From positions 1 to 38,018 of the IMG/VR virus record IMGVR_UViG_3300010397_000038: DNA of 38,018 bases. One strand, 5' to 3'. The DNA comes from a virus. A program made the position numbers and the translations under genes. The notes below the pieces were generated by a model. It saw only the letters and a program-made list of their open reading frames with translations. It was not told the DNA's origin and ran no database searches. This document shows positions 29,431 through 36,878 of this stretch, in pieces. Within the stretch, counting starts at the first letter, position 1; the number at the start of each line of letters is the position of its first letter.

Positions 29431-31327
29431 TTGTCAAACCTCCTGGAGAACAATGAATACGCATAGAAGTAAGCCGTAGCTGTACAGCTGGGCTTTGTTG
29501 TTTCATAACGAAAGTAATGAAATTTGCCTCTTGATTCACAGTCACCGTGATGTACTCGCTGTTTTGTTGCACAGCAGTATTTGGATTAACTGGAATATTT
29601 TCTCTAAAAGGGATGGTTTGCTGATCAGCATAGATATCAACAAGCATATTCCCTCCGTTTTTTTCGATAAGAAATTCAACGTGAGAAAGTCGGCATCTTC
29701 TCCCCTGAGCACGGTAAGGATTAAAAGGAATCGTTTCAGCTTGAAAGCTGATGATTTTTGAAAGATTGCCCCCTGAGGTATAGGGAGTAAATTGAGTGGA
29801 ATCTACATTGATTGTAATGGAGGTTGGCGTCGCTGAAAGCACTGTGTAGAGATCACCTGTTTGCGTATTAGTCTCAGGATCAAAATTATTCAGCTCGACC
29901 ATGCCGCCGACATTAGAGACTGTAACTAGATCTCCAGCCAGAACAGCAGTTGCAGAAACTGTTAAAGTGGTTGTTGTACCTGTTGCAACAGCGCTAATAT
30001 TCGTGAAATAGTCGTCATAGTCTTGATTGAGCTCGTAGATAAAACCTAAATCATCGCCTGCGAGCGTCTTCTGAACAGATGCTCCAAGGCCGATTCTATC
30101 CCATATTTCTTCTGTGGTATCCCACTGAGCCCATGATTCATTGCCAGATGCAGAATCAATACCATCCCAGGTTAAATTTAATCCCAAATCGCTTTGTCCA
30201 AAGACGCTAAATCTCTGGTCATAGGTAGCCCAGGTGTCTTCTTCATAATTGCGTACAAGAACAGCATTTTGAGTTTGTGAATCTGTTTGAGACTGCTTAT
30301 AAGCCCATAAGAATTGGTTATTGAGACGATCAAAACCGCCATAAGTGAGACCGAAACCAAGCTGATCGATTTCTTCACGGGTGAAATTTGGAATTTTGTT
30401 ATCGATGCGTAAATTGCGCCTTCCATCTAATCCAAGAACCCCTGTTTTTCCTATGGAATCAACGAGGTCATTCCATGAGACCGCTGAGAACTTCGCATTT
30501 GTTCCTAGCACTCCTGGAACAGCTCTCCCAAAATAAGGGTTGAATGCGTCTCTAGTCTTTTCTAGCACATAAGCCATGCGATCAAAATTGAGAGCAATGA
30601 TCTGTCCAAGAATTGTAGCTCCTGTAATCGTCTGATAGGTATCTGATTGAAAAAGACCTGAGCCAGCTACGTTGAATTTATCTCCATTTCCTGAAGTGGT
30701 GCGAATGCCTGAATAGAGCACTCCTTGATTGTAGGTAATGCCTGCAATCTGTGGAGAGACAAAATTGATACGTTCATTGAACCATAAGACATAAGAAGCT
30801 GAATTTAATGCCCCCATGGTGGGAGCGGCATAATTTGGATTGTCTACGACGCTCGTGAAATCTAAGACATTAGTTCCATTATAAAAGAAGATAGCTGATG
30901 CGGCTGCGTTGGGTGTAATCCCTTCTCCACAAAATACAAAGCGAGCCCCATTTGTAGCGGTAGGATAAGAAGTGCCCGATACATACAGATCCTTGGAAGG
31001 TATGTTGAAACCTGCATATCCAGCCATGCTTCCGCCAAAGGGAATTTGGTCAAAAACACCTGTGGATGTGTTGAACTTATAAAGAAAGTTCTGATCAACA
31101 GCTAAAAGCTCCTTTGTAGAGTCTGGAAGCGTATGTTCAAAAATACCAAAGACGCGCGTTTGATTAGCTAGCCTAGGAGCAAAGAAGCCAACTCCCTGGC
31201 GAGATTGGAGTACTTCCCGATATACAAATCCATTAATAATATTTTGAAACGAGTCAGAAGGCTGGAGGTAGTTAACACCAGCATCAGAAACACCCGTCCT
31301 AAAACCAGCGATTTCATAAACATCCAT
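29423..31327 (-). CDS. Tail stabilisation protein, P22 gp10-like
   Basis: A 634-residue protein. Family members (P22 gp10, 472 residues) form the hexameric tail hub that plugs the portal channel. The N-terminal part (EIAGFRTGVSDAGVNYLQPS, then FQNIINGFVYREVLQSRQGVG) is typical of gp10-like phage proteins. Residues about 455-530 hold an inserted beta module (TTTTLTVSATAVLAGDLVTV ... FTPYTSGG) also found in two proteins encoded upstream. The extra length comes partly from that module. It overlaps the previous gene's stop by one base. Confidence 0.7.
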   Translation of the reverse strand: MDVYEIAGFRTGVSDAGVNYLQPSDSFQNIINGFVYREVLQSRQGVGFFAPRLANQTRVFGIFEHTLPDSTKELLAVDQNFLYKFNTSTGVFDQIPFGGSMAGYAGFNIPSKDLYVSGTSYPTATNGARFVFCGEGITPNAAASAIFFYNGTNVLDFTSVVDNPNYAAPTMGALNSASYVLWFNERINFVSPQIAGITYNQGVLYSGIRTTSGNGDKFNVAGSGLFQSDTYQTITGATILGQIIALNFDRMAYVLEKTRDAFNPYFGRAVPGVLGTNAKFSAVSWNDLVDSIGKTGVLGLDGRRNLRIDNKIPNFTREEIDQLGFGLTYGGFDRLNNQFLWAYKQSQTDSQTQNAVLVRNYEEDTWATYDQRFSVFGQSDLGLNLTWDGIDSASGNESWAQWDTTEEIWDRIGLGASVQKTLAGDDLGFIYELNQDYDDYFTNISAVATGTTTTLTVSATAVLAGDLVTVSNVGGMVELNNFDPETNTQTGDLYTVLSATPTSITINVDSTQFTPYTSGGNLSKIISFQAETIPFNPYRAQGRRCRLSHVEFLIEKNGGNMLVDIYADQQTIPFRENIPVNPNTAVQQNSEYITVTVNQEANFITFVMKQQSPAVQLRLTSMRIHCSPGGLTSG

Positions 31328-31971
31328 TAAAATTCCCTATAAGTAATGCGATAATTCCATGTAGCTGAACTCGCATCACTGCGTCTTGCCTTGATGTTTA
31401 AATCGGTCGCATTTGAACCAGAGGCAAATTTAAGAGGAGTGTTGCCACTTGAACTATCATCTGACTGAATAAGCCCCCACGTTTCAACAATGCTACCATT
31501 GCTTCTAAAATGCGCTGTGATGCCAGAATATCTTCCAAGAGCTGTTGTATACATAGCTACTTGACCATAGCAATTGGCTGGAACGGCTACAATAGTAGTA
31601 TAAGAATTAGTTGGTATGGCAACAGAGCCAGATAGAAAAGCTGGAATATATTGATAAATACCCTGTGCATTTCTGTAGAAACCTTGAACACGTCCTAGTG
31701 TAGTTTTAAGATATCTTACACCATCCATGCCTGTGCCAATAACAGGGTCAGTAGGATTTCCACCTACAGTGAAAGCGGGAGATTGCACAAAGCGATGGCG
31801 CCCATCTTCATTTGAACCCACAGCCCAAAAGTGGTCTCGTGTTGTGTTGGTATTGGTACCTACAACACTATTTCCCATCGTGGTTTCAATATAGGTGGTG
31901 TTCTGTTGTCCAGCAGTGCGATTATTCTTCACCGAAGAGGAGCCAATAGGCCAAGTTGAATTCCAGGGCAT
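31327..31971 (-). CDS. Virion-operon protein, unknown (beta-rich)
   Basis: A 214-residue, Gly/Ser/Thr/Asn-rich, beta-rich protein (MPWNSTWPIGSSSVKNNRTA at the start, TWNYRITYREF at the end). It contains a motif DHFWAVGSNEDGRHRFVQSP similar to domains I recall from other phage structural proteins. Placed upstream of the gp10-like gene, it is probably a tail or head decoration protein. A long hairpin precedes it at 31990-32028. Confidence 0.6.
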   Translation of the reverse strand: MPWNSTWPIGSSSVKNNRTAGQQNTTYIETTMGNSVVGTNTNTTRDHFWAVGSNEDGRHRFVQSPAFTVGGNPTDPVIGTGMDGVRYLKTTLGRVQGFYRNAQGIYQYIPAFLSGSVAIPTNSYTTIVAVPANCYGQVAMYTTALGRYSGITAHFRSNGSIVETWGLIQSDDSSSGNTPLKFASGSNATDLNIKARRSDASSATWNYRITYREF

Positions 31972-31989
31972 AAGTTATCCTATTTTGGC

Positions 31990-32028
31990 GTCTACTTACC
32001 TTAAACCAACTGCTTAAGGAAAGTAGAC
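31990..32028 (-). promoter_or_regulatory. 14-bp hairpin between small basic genes and tail genes
   Basis: GTCTACTT (31990-31997) pairs with AAGTAGAC (32021-32028), and CCTTAA (31999-32004) with TTAAGG (32014-32019), with one A.A mismatch and a 9-base loop. No T-tract follows on the minus strand, so it is more likely an mRNA processing or stability element than a terminator. Confidence 0.45.
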
Positions 32029-32033
32029 TTGTC

Positions 32034-32216
32034 TTATTTGCTAAATTTTCTAAGCGTCTCTGCCAAGACAGCCCGTTTCTTAGTCAGAGGATTCTTTGAC
32101 TTCTCAGCTTTTTTCAGCTTAGCTGTAGGGATTTTTTCCCCTTTCTTGATGCCTAGAGTCTTTCGAAGAGAACCAGGTTTCTTAATGGCTCCCGCTATCC
32201 ACATGTCTTTTTCCAT
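32034..32216 (-). CDS. Small basic phage protein (MWIxxAIKKPGxLxKTLG type)
   Basis: A 60-residue, Lys-rich protein: MWIAGAIKKPGSLRKTLGIK then KIPTAKLKKAEKSKN and a helical tail. Proteins of this pattern are frequent in the head-tail module of podoviruses (recalled, not searched) and have no assigned role. They may bind DNA. ATG 32216 overlaps the stop of the gene before it by one base. Confidence 0.75.
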   Translation of the reverse strand: MEKDMWIAGAIKKPGSLRKTLGIKKGEKIPTAKLKKAEKSKNPLTKKRAVLAETLRKFSK

Positions 32217-32452
32217 TAGTACACCTTCTTTTGTCCCATCACAGGCTTCATATTTTTCTTCTGAGGCTTAACTCTAGGCTGCTTAGAATAGCCTTCTTCT
32301 TTCTGAGACATCTTTAGCTCAGTCGCCATGCCAGGCGTCTTCATATTTTTCAGCTGCTTTTGGTCTTGCTTACGGTCATATTTCTCATCAGAAGCCGCGT
32401 AGTCGCATCCTTTGACGGTTTTACCTTTAGGTTTCATATTCTTTTTAGCCAT
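32216..32452 (-). CDS. Small basic protein, unknown
   Basis: A 78-residue, very Lys- and Met-rich protein (MAKKNMKPKGKTVKGCDYA, then YDRKQDQKQLKNMK). Probably nucleic-acid binding or an internal virion protein. It starts 2 bases after the stop of the gene at 32455-32619 and overlaps the next start by one base, so it is translated within a chain of three small basic genes. Confidence 0.65.
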   Translation of the reverse strand: MAKKNMKPKGKTVKGCDYAASDEKYDRKQDQKQLKNMKTPGMATELKMSQKEEGYSKQPRVKPQKKNMKPVMGQKKVY

Positions 32453-32454
32453 GG

Positions 32455-32619
32455 CTACATTCCTCGTTTAGATTTCTTTTTCTTAGGTTTATAGCCAGAC
32501 TTGGCCGCTTCATTGAGGGAAATAGCTACAGCTTGCTTACGTGGACGATTTCCCACTTTCATTTCGGTCTCAATATTTTGGCGAATTGCGTTTTCGCCTT
32601 TACCTTTTACGAGGGGCAT
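32455..32619 (-). CDS. Small basic phage protein (MPLVKGKG type)
   Basis: A 54-residue protein read from ATG 32619 to TAG 32455: MPLVKGKGENAIRQNIETE then RPRKQAVAISLNEAAKSG and a lysine-rich end. The pattern MPLVKGKS..xISxNIxxEM..GKPQKQAVAIAL is one of the commonest small proteins in phage genomes, of unknown role. It overlaps the sigma-like gene's stop by 13 bases. Confidence 0.75.
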   Translation of the reverse strand: MPLVKGKGENAIRQNIETEMKVGNRPRKQAVAISLNEAAKSGYKPKKKKSKRGM

Positions 32620-33188
32620 AATCTCTCCTTGACACGTTTTAGAGTTCTTTTGTGCATTTTTAAAGGACTGCTTTTGTTTTTGTAACCTAATTTTCTTCCA
32701 ATTTCGGCATAGTCATATCCAGCGATAAATAATTGATGTATTTCAGATTCCCTAAGAGGAAATTCCTTTATCATCTCATTTATGATATGAGTGTCCATCT
32801 CATTCACTACGTCCTTTCCAGTAGATTTTCTTGTGAAAAAATCTTCGAAACTTATGAACTTCTTAGGAAAATAGATTTGTCCGGAAGATGGAAGATATCC
32901 AAAAATGACAGCAAAAGACCAAAAACATCGTTTTGCACACATTCTCACAAGGCCTTTTTTATGAAGATAATCAGGATTTTCTACCTTTTTAGATACAAGA
33001 TAGGCTCGAAAACATCCTTCATATGCAGCTGTACGGCACAAATCTAATCCAAAATATTTTCCAGAACTTTTTAGACAATCAACACACAAATACATTGCAA
33101 AGTTTATGAAATGCTTAATGAATTCATCACATTCTTTTTCGTCATATTCCTGCGGGTAGGTAAATGTTTTTAATGGCGATCTTTTCAT
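32607..33188 (-). CDS. Sigma-factor-like/HTH protein in the virion operon
   Basis: A 193-residue basic, Cys-rich protein. The last 50 residues (FPLRESEIHQLFIAGYDYAE, then IGRKLGYKNKSSPLKMHKRT and LKRVKERL) resemble sigma region 4: a helix, 'YDYAEIGRKLG' as the helix-turn-helix, then a basic recognition helix. The middle has aromatic and Cys residues (YLCVDCLKSS, MCAKRCFWSF) that do not clearly match region 2. It may regulate late transcription from within the operon. Moderate to low certainty on function, high that the gene is real. Confidence 0.5.
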   Translation of the reverse strand: MKRSPLKTFTYPQEYDEKECDEFIKHFINFAMYLCVDCLKSSGKYFGLDLCRTAAYEGCFRAYLVSKKVENPDYLHKKGLVRMCAKRCFWSFAVIFGYLPSSGQIYFPKKFISFEDFFTRKSTGKDVVNEMDTHIINEMIKEFPLRESEIHQLFIAGYDYAEIGRKLGYKNKSSPLKMHKRTLKRVKERLCPS

Positions 33189-33189
33189 C

Positions 33190-33879
33190 TTAAAACCTTG
33201 GCAAACATCTAGACATTTTGATTTGATTGTGTGTGTGAGTCAGTTGAAGCTTTCTTTCACTGCTAAAAGTTTTTTCGATCAAAGCTCTTGCAGCTCCATC
33301 AAAATTGAAATCCCTTGCATAGTTCACAGCAGCGCCATAAGCCGAATACCTCAGCCAATAATCAAAATCGAGCGGCACATCAGGATTTGGATAATCAAAA
33401 TTCTTTTTGTAACCGAAGATTTTGACGAGGTAAGAGGTTTGGGGAATTGTGCGAAAAGTGAGCTGATTCCCATAGTAGAGCATCATCGTAGGGTATCCAG
33501 GGATGAGGATTTCATCGTTATTGATACCCCAGATCGCGAAGAATTCCCCTGGATCTTGATAAATGGGAAGGTAGTTCCAAGACACAGAATTATTGATAGG
33601 ATCAAGCAAAGAGATATAGGCTTCTTGGGACAGATTCATAAAGTCAAAAGAAGCCCCCACATCGTTCATGGTATAAACGCCTGTGGTGTTCGTCTCATCA
33701 ATAGTGAATGAAAGCGTGCCAAAGCTTTCGAATAACTTCGTGTCATTAGGCATTCCAAGACTTACAAAGTCGTTGAAGTACCTAAGAAGAAGATCATCGC
33801 TAGAGTCTGGATCGTTTTCATTATTCCGACTGATCGCTCTTCGCATAATATCTAAAGCGTCTTGGACATACCTAACCAT
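33190..33879 (-). CDS. Head-tail connector protein, P22 gp4-like position
   Basis: A 229-residue protein starting MVRYVQDALDIMRRAISRNNEND, helical at first, then beta-rich (YNYLPIYQDPGEFFAIWGI-like blocks), ending in a helix with DFDYWLRYSAYGAAVNYARDF. P22 gp4 (166 residues) is the adaptor ring below the portal. Length and position fit a connector or stabilising ring, and the N-terminal helix plus C-terminal helical bundle is typical. Assigned by position and fold style. Confidence 0.6.
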   Translation of the reverse strand: MVRYVQDALDIMRRAISRNNENDPDSSDDLLLRYFNDFVSLGMPNDTKLFESFGTLSFTIDETNTTGVYTMNDVGASFDFMNLSQEAYISLLDPINNSVSWNYLPIYQDPGEFFAIWGINNDEILIPGYPTMMLYYGNQLTFRTIPQTSYLVKIFGYKKNFDYPNPDVPLDFDYWLRYSAYGAAVNYARDFNFDGAARALIEKTFSSERKLQLTHTHNQIKMSRCLPRF

Positions 33880-33881
33880 GC

Positions 33882-34349
33882 TTACATATCCTGATAGATA
33901 GTCGTTAAAGAGAATCTAGGCTTTCTATCTATGACACGCGTTTCCCTTTCTCCATTTGTGCCAATAGGCACCCATCCCCAAATAGGATTACCTTTCTCAG
34001 AAAGATAGTGAATGATGCACTCAGGAAGGTCGTAAATCTTTCCTGGGATGAGCTTCTCATCAAAGTGAATGAGGTGATTGCTCAAAAAAACGGGAATTGG
34101 ATTACGCGTGCCATCTGTGGTGTCGATTTTTACTCTTTGCTTTGGATGAAGCTCTACAGGGCATTGCTTAATAGGATAGCGACACATTCTAAGCTTCTTA
34201 TTTAGCTTACGAGCCTCATCGTTATAGAGGCGATAATCACGTAGAGTTTCTAAAGGCATATCTTCAATAGGCACTTTATCTGCTTCAGCGTCACCTAATG
34301 CCTTTTCAAGAGGTTCGTTTTTCTGTGCTACGTGAGGATGTTTTGCCAT
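33882..34349 (-). CDS. Virion-operon protein, unknown
   Basis: A 155-residue, basic/acidic mixed protein (LEKALGDAEADKVPIEDMPL, then KQRVKIDTTDGTRNPIPVFL, LIHFDEKLIPGKIYDLPE). The second half resembles small capsid-associated beta proteins that I recall beside gp4-like genes. It starts 12 bases after the FCCH-like gene stops. No named family. Confidence 0.6.
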   Translation of the reverse strand: MAKHPHVAQKNEPLEKALGDAEADKVPIEDMPLETLRDYRLYNDEARKLNKKLRMCRYPIKQCPVELHPKQRVKIDTTDGTRNPIPVFLSNHLIHFDEKLIPGKIYDLPECIIHYLSEKGNPIWGWVPIGTNGERETRVIDRKPRFSLTTIYQDM

Positions 34350-34361
34350 GTGTTATTGCTC

Positions 34362-34715
34362 CTAGTTTGGGAATGCTTGATCAGGGCTTGGATAAAAAAC
34401 AAAATTTGGCTGCACCAAGTTACAGCTTCCACCTGTTACATAAGGTGGGAATGTCGTTGAATCCACGGGGATAAAGGTGATCGGGTCTTGCAGATAAAAG
34501 GTGTCGTCCCCTGTCACGATGATTCTAAATTTGTAGTTGTTCAGTGGGTCTTCTCCACGAGGAACGGGCATCGCGCCATTCAAATCTGTCAATCTTACAA
34601 ATGATTTATTAGAAAAAAAATGCGGTCCATCGGTTGTCACAGTGCAAGGAAGCGAATTCGTGATATTCACGATTGCTGCTCTGTCTGGAAGCTGTCCAAT
34701 AGGTGCAGACGTCAT
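34362..34715 (-). CDS. Small beta-module (FCCH-like) structural protein
   Basis: A 117-residue protein starting at ATG 34715 (MTSAPIGQLPDRAAIVNITN) with AGAGGG upstream. An in-frame ATG at 34751 is weaker. Most of it is one beta module: FVRLTDLNGAMPVPRGEDPL, then FRIIVTGDDTFYLQDP and STTFPPYVTGG. It is clearly related to the module in the proteins at 34781-35551 and 29423-31327. In phages such 'ubiquitin-activating E1 FCCH-like' domains occur in virion proteins. Likely a tail or head decoration piece. Confidence 0.6.
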   Translation of the reverse strand: MTSAPIGQLPDRAAIVNITNSLPCTVTTDGPHFFSNKSFVRLTDLNGAMPVPRGEDPLNNYKFRIIVTGDDTFYLQDPITFIPVDSTTFPPYVTGGSCNLVQPNFVFYPSPDQAFPN

Positions 34716-34780
34716 TTTTATGCCCTCTATAGATAGCCAGAATGGGAACAATCACTCTGGCTATCTTGTAGAATTATTTA

Positions 34781-35551
34781 TTAAGTAAGCAAATCGCCTA
34801 AATCTATGACTTGGCCATACTTGATTACCTCAATTCGGAACACGTCTCCATCAGATCCCATGACTGATGTCCCCACTAGCAATTGATACGTCACCGGATC
34901 ATATTGATAAGGGTTAGGATCATAAGGATTTGTATTAGAGTAAGGAGTGACTTGAGGGTTATTCAAGCTAATCACATGGGTCTCTAAAGTGATTCGACCA
35001 CCTGACACATAGGCTGTCATCGTGGTTGTATCAATTGGTTCCCCTGTGATCACATCCTTAAGCGAGAAGGTTGTGGGGCTCAGAACTACAATTCTATAGC
35101 GATTGTTGTTCAAGTCACCCATACCGCGGTTTGTGGCTGGCGTCACTTGTCCAAGATCAGTCAGTCTTACGATCTGATTGGTCTGAAAAGTATACGCTGA
35201 GTGCGTCACCACCCCAGGATCAGCTTGAGTGATGCCTGAAATTGTGGCGTGGGATGTTGCTTGACCTCCAGGAAGATCAGCAACGGTGAAGCCATTGGTA
35301 GCTGTATCCAAGAAGTTGAAACTTGAACCAGCTGCAGAGTCAATGACTTGCTGTTGATAAGCATGGGCTGCCGTAGTTTGATCTCTAAACCACACCGAAA
35401 TAGGCCTACCTGCAGCTGTTGCCGTCCAGTCAGAAAGGTTATAAAAAACCACCTTATCGGGCTGGAAATTGAATTGAAATGTATGAGCCGTACCAGCGGA
35501 AATAAACTTGTACGACTCGGTCATTGTTTGACCTTGGAATAAATCTGACAT
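34781..35551 (-). CDS. Virion protein with FCCH-like beta module
   Basis: A 256-residue protein. Residues about 1-100 are a beta-rich N-terminal part (YKFISAGTAHTFQFNFQPDK). Residues 100-190 are the repeated module (ISGITQADPGVVTHSAYTF, QIVRLTDLGQVTP, YRIVVLSPTTFSLKD, TAYVSGG). The rest is Asn/Pro/Tyr-rich. It follows the capsid gene, 10 bases after its stop, so it is most likely a head-completion or decoration protein. Phages often use this domain for virion surface attachment, but no function is proven. Confidence 0.65.
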   Translation of the reverse strand: MSDLFQGQTMTESYKFISAGTAHTFQFNFQPDKVVFYNLSDWTATAAGRPISVWFRDQTTAAHAYQQQVIDSAAGSSFNFLDTATNGFTVADLPGGQATSHATISGITQADPGVVTHSAYTFQTNQIVRLTDLGQVTPATNRGMGDLNNNRYRIVVLSPTTFSLKDVITGEPIDTTTMTAYVSGGRITLETHVISLNNPQVTPYSNTNPYDPNPYQYDPVTYQLLVGTSVMGSDGDVFRIEVIKYGQVIDLGDLLT

Positions 35552-35561
35552 GGTGACCTCC

Positions 35562-36863
35562 TTAACCTTTAGTAGAGAGCAGGGTTACGATATGGGAGTC
35601 ATCCAAAATGGCAGCGTTAAACCATGCTGTGAAGCCCATCGATTGGAAGCGGTTCAAATAATCATTAAACCCTAAAGGCTTAAGAATCATTTCTGTAGAT
35701 ACCTGGTCGAGACCAACATACCCGTAAGCATTAGCTCCAACGAATGTATTGTTATAAACAGGTGGATTTGTTGCCGACACTTTAACTAGAGTGGATGTAA
35801 CCCATCTAGCTTCATCTGTAGCACCAAACTCTGCTTGTAACACAGGCTCTTGAGAACCATACTGAGACGTTGGGACAAACGCATCTAAATTGCGAATATC
35901 TGGTTTTAAATTTACGTGCGCAGTGACCCAGAAACCCGCTTCCACGGGCCCTGTACCAAAGCGTGAAGTTCCTTCGATGGTTGGAGTCATCTTCTCAGTG
36001 TCATTATCATCAAGGTATTGAATAGCCCTGTTGACGTCTGTCTGAGTCAGCTCCGTAATTGCATTTCCGTTTGCCAATCTGTTACTTGATGACCAATAAT
36101 TAAGTTTCTGTTAATTATTGGCGGCCCAGTCATCTCTGCTGGACTCTCGACCTTCATTTATACGTCGAGTTCAGACTATCGCTTCCCCAGTCGGTTTCAT
36201 TTTGTAACCTACTGAAGTCTTCTCACTTAGTCGTTCAGGCTGGAGATCAAAAAAAGCATTTTTTGGAATAGTAGCACCATGTTCACCAAATCCCTGAAAA
36301 TAATAGAAATTTTCATCTTCTTTGATGAGAGGTCCATATACTTTTTCTAGCTCTTCTTTCATTCCTTGCCCCTTGTTAACCCCCGCTTACGCAGCCAGGC
36401 ACTCCAAGTCCATCAGAGAAGATTTTACAACGGCACATCGTTTACCGTTGAGGCACGTAATTTGAGGTACGCTCGCGTCCCAAACATCACGCGTAACCTT
36501 GTCAAGCATAGTGTGCATGCACTGTGAAAGGTTGTCAGCGGTCTCTGAGGCCGTATCATCTTCCACGACAAGCAATACTTTTCGTCCAAGCAACACCACT
36601 TTTCCAAACTCTTGAATAGTGACGTTGATATCGAATTTTTGTACTTGCTCAGGTGCTGGATCAGCATCTTGAGAAAGGACAACAGGGTCAGAGTTCAGGT
36701 TCTCTTGACGCCTAAAGGCCATAGTATCTGTGTTCTTCTGTGGAAGGGTAAACGCACGTCCAAACAGATTGTGAACACATCGAGGCTTAGAACGCTGAAG
36801 CAGAGCCCGATGTGCCCAGCGATCGGACATTGAGCCGTAGCCCGAAGTCGTTGTTACTGACAT
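35562..36863 (-). CDS. Major capsid protein (N4-gp56 family-like), interrupted by a group I intron
   Basis: Exon 1 is 36863-36444 (140 codons, ATG with AAGGA upstream) and exon 2 is 36074-35562 (170 codons plus stop). They are in the same frame and join as ...TCLNG|ANGNAITELTQTD..., giving 310 residues. The N-terminal part (LFGRAFTLPQKNTDTMAFRR, then VTIQEFGKVVLLGRKV) and the C-terminal part (DIRNLDAFVPTSQYG, EARWVTSTLVKV) follow the N4-gp56-type capsid pattern, with NG-NAITELT directly after a Cys-x-Asn-Gly strand. Without splicing translation stops at 36387. A split gene or pseudogene is the alternative, but the join is exact and in frame. It lies right after the scaffold. Confidence 0.85.
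36075..36443 (-). ncRNA. Group I self-splicing intron in the major capsid gene
   Basis: 369 bases, ending in G (36075). P1: exon CAACGGU (36450-36444) pairs with GCCGUUG (36434-36428), with U.G at the splice site. P3: UCUUCUC (36422-36416) with GAGAAGA (36224-36218). P7: GACUA (36232-36228) with UAGUC (36178-36174). P8: CAGUAGGUU (36214-36206) with AACCGACUG (36196-36188), one A.G mismatch. P9 hairpin: CUCGAC/GUCGAG (36169-36164/36151-36146). Further 3' hairpin: 10-bp CAAUAAUUAA/UUAAUUAUUG (36120-36111/36103-36094). P10: exon 2 GCA can pair with UGU just before the P1 3' strand. Order P1-P3-P7-P3'-P8-P7' is that of group I. P4-P6 are not fully resolved by eye. Confidence 0.85.
36171..36362 (-). 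CDS. ORF inside the intron, unknown (no homing-endonuclease motif)
   Basis: A 63-residue frame from ATG 36362 with GCAAGGA upstream (good ribosome site). The product starts MKEELEKVYGPLIKEDENF, has YYFQGFGEHGATIPKNAFF and ends GYKMKPTGEAIV. No LAGLIDADG, GIY-YIG or HNH residues are seen. It runs across P7, P3', P8 and the P7' strand, so RNA fold and coding are superimposed. It could be a real small protein, a remnant of an endonuclease or a chance frame. Confidence 0.45.
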   Translation of the reverse strand: MKEELEKVYGPLIKEDENFYYFQGFGEHGATIPKNAFFDLQPERLSEKTSVGYKMKPTGEAIV

Positions 36864-36878
36864 AAGCGATCCTTATGC

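Noticed and set aside
33223-33711. 162-codon plus-strand frame opposite the connector gene
   Set aside because: Shadow of the minus-strand gene, no start signals, unlikely composition.
36075-36077. TTG at 36077 as the start of a separate capsid-half gene
   Set aside because: It lies at the intron's 3' end without a ribosome site. The product would be half a capsid protein.
35562-36863. Capsid gene as a pseudogene, frameshift or intein
   Set aside because: The two halves are in one frame, the join is exact and the insert has group I pairings. An intein would keep the frame open and start with Cys/Ser/Ala and end in Asn, whereas here a stop lies in the insert.
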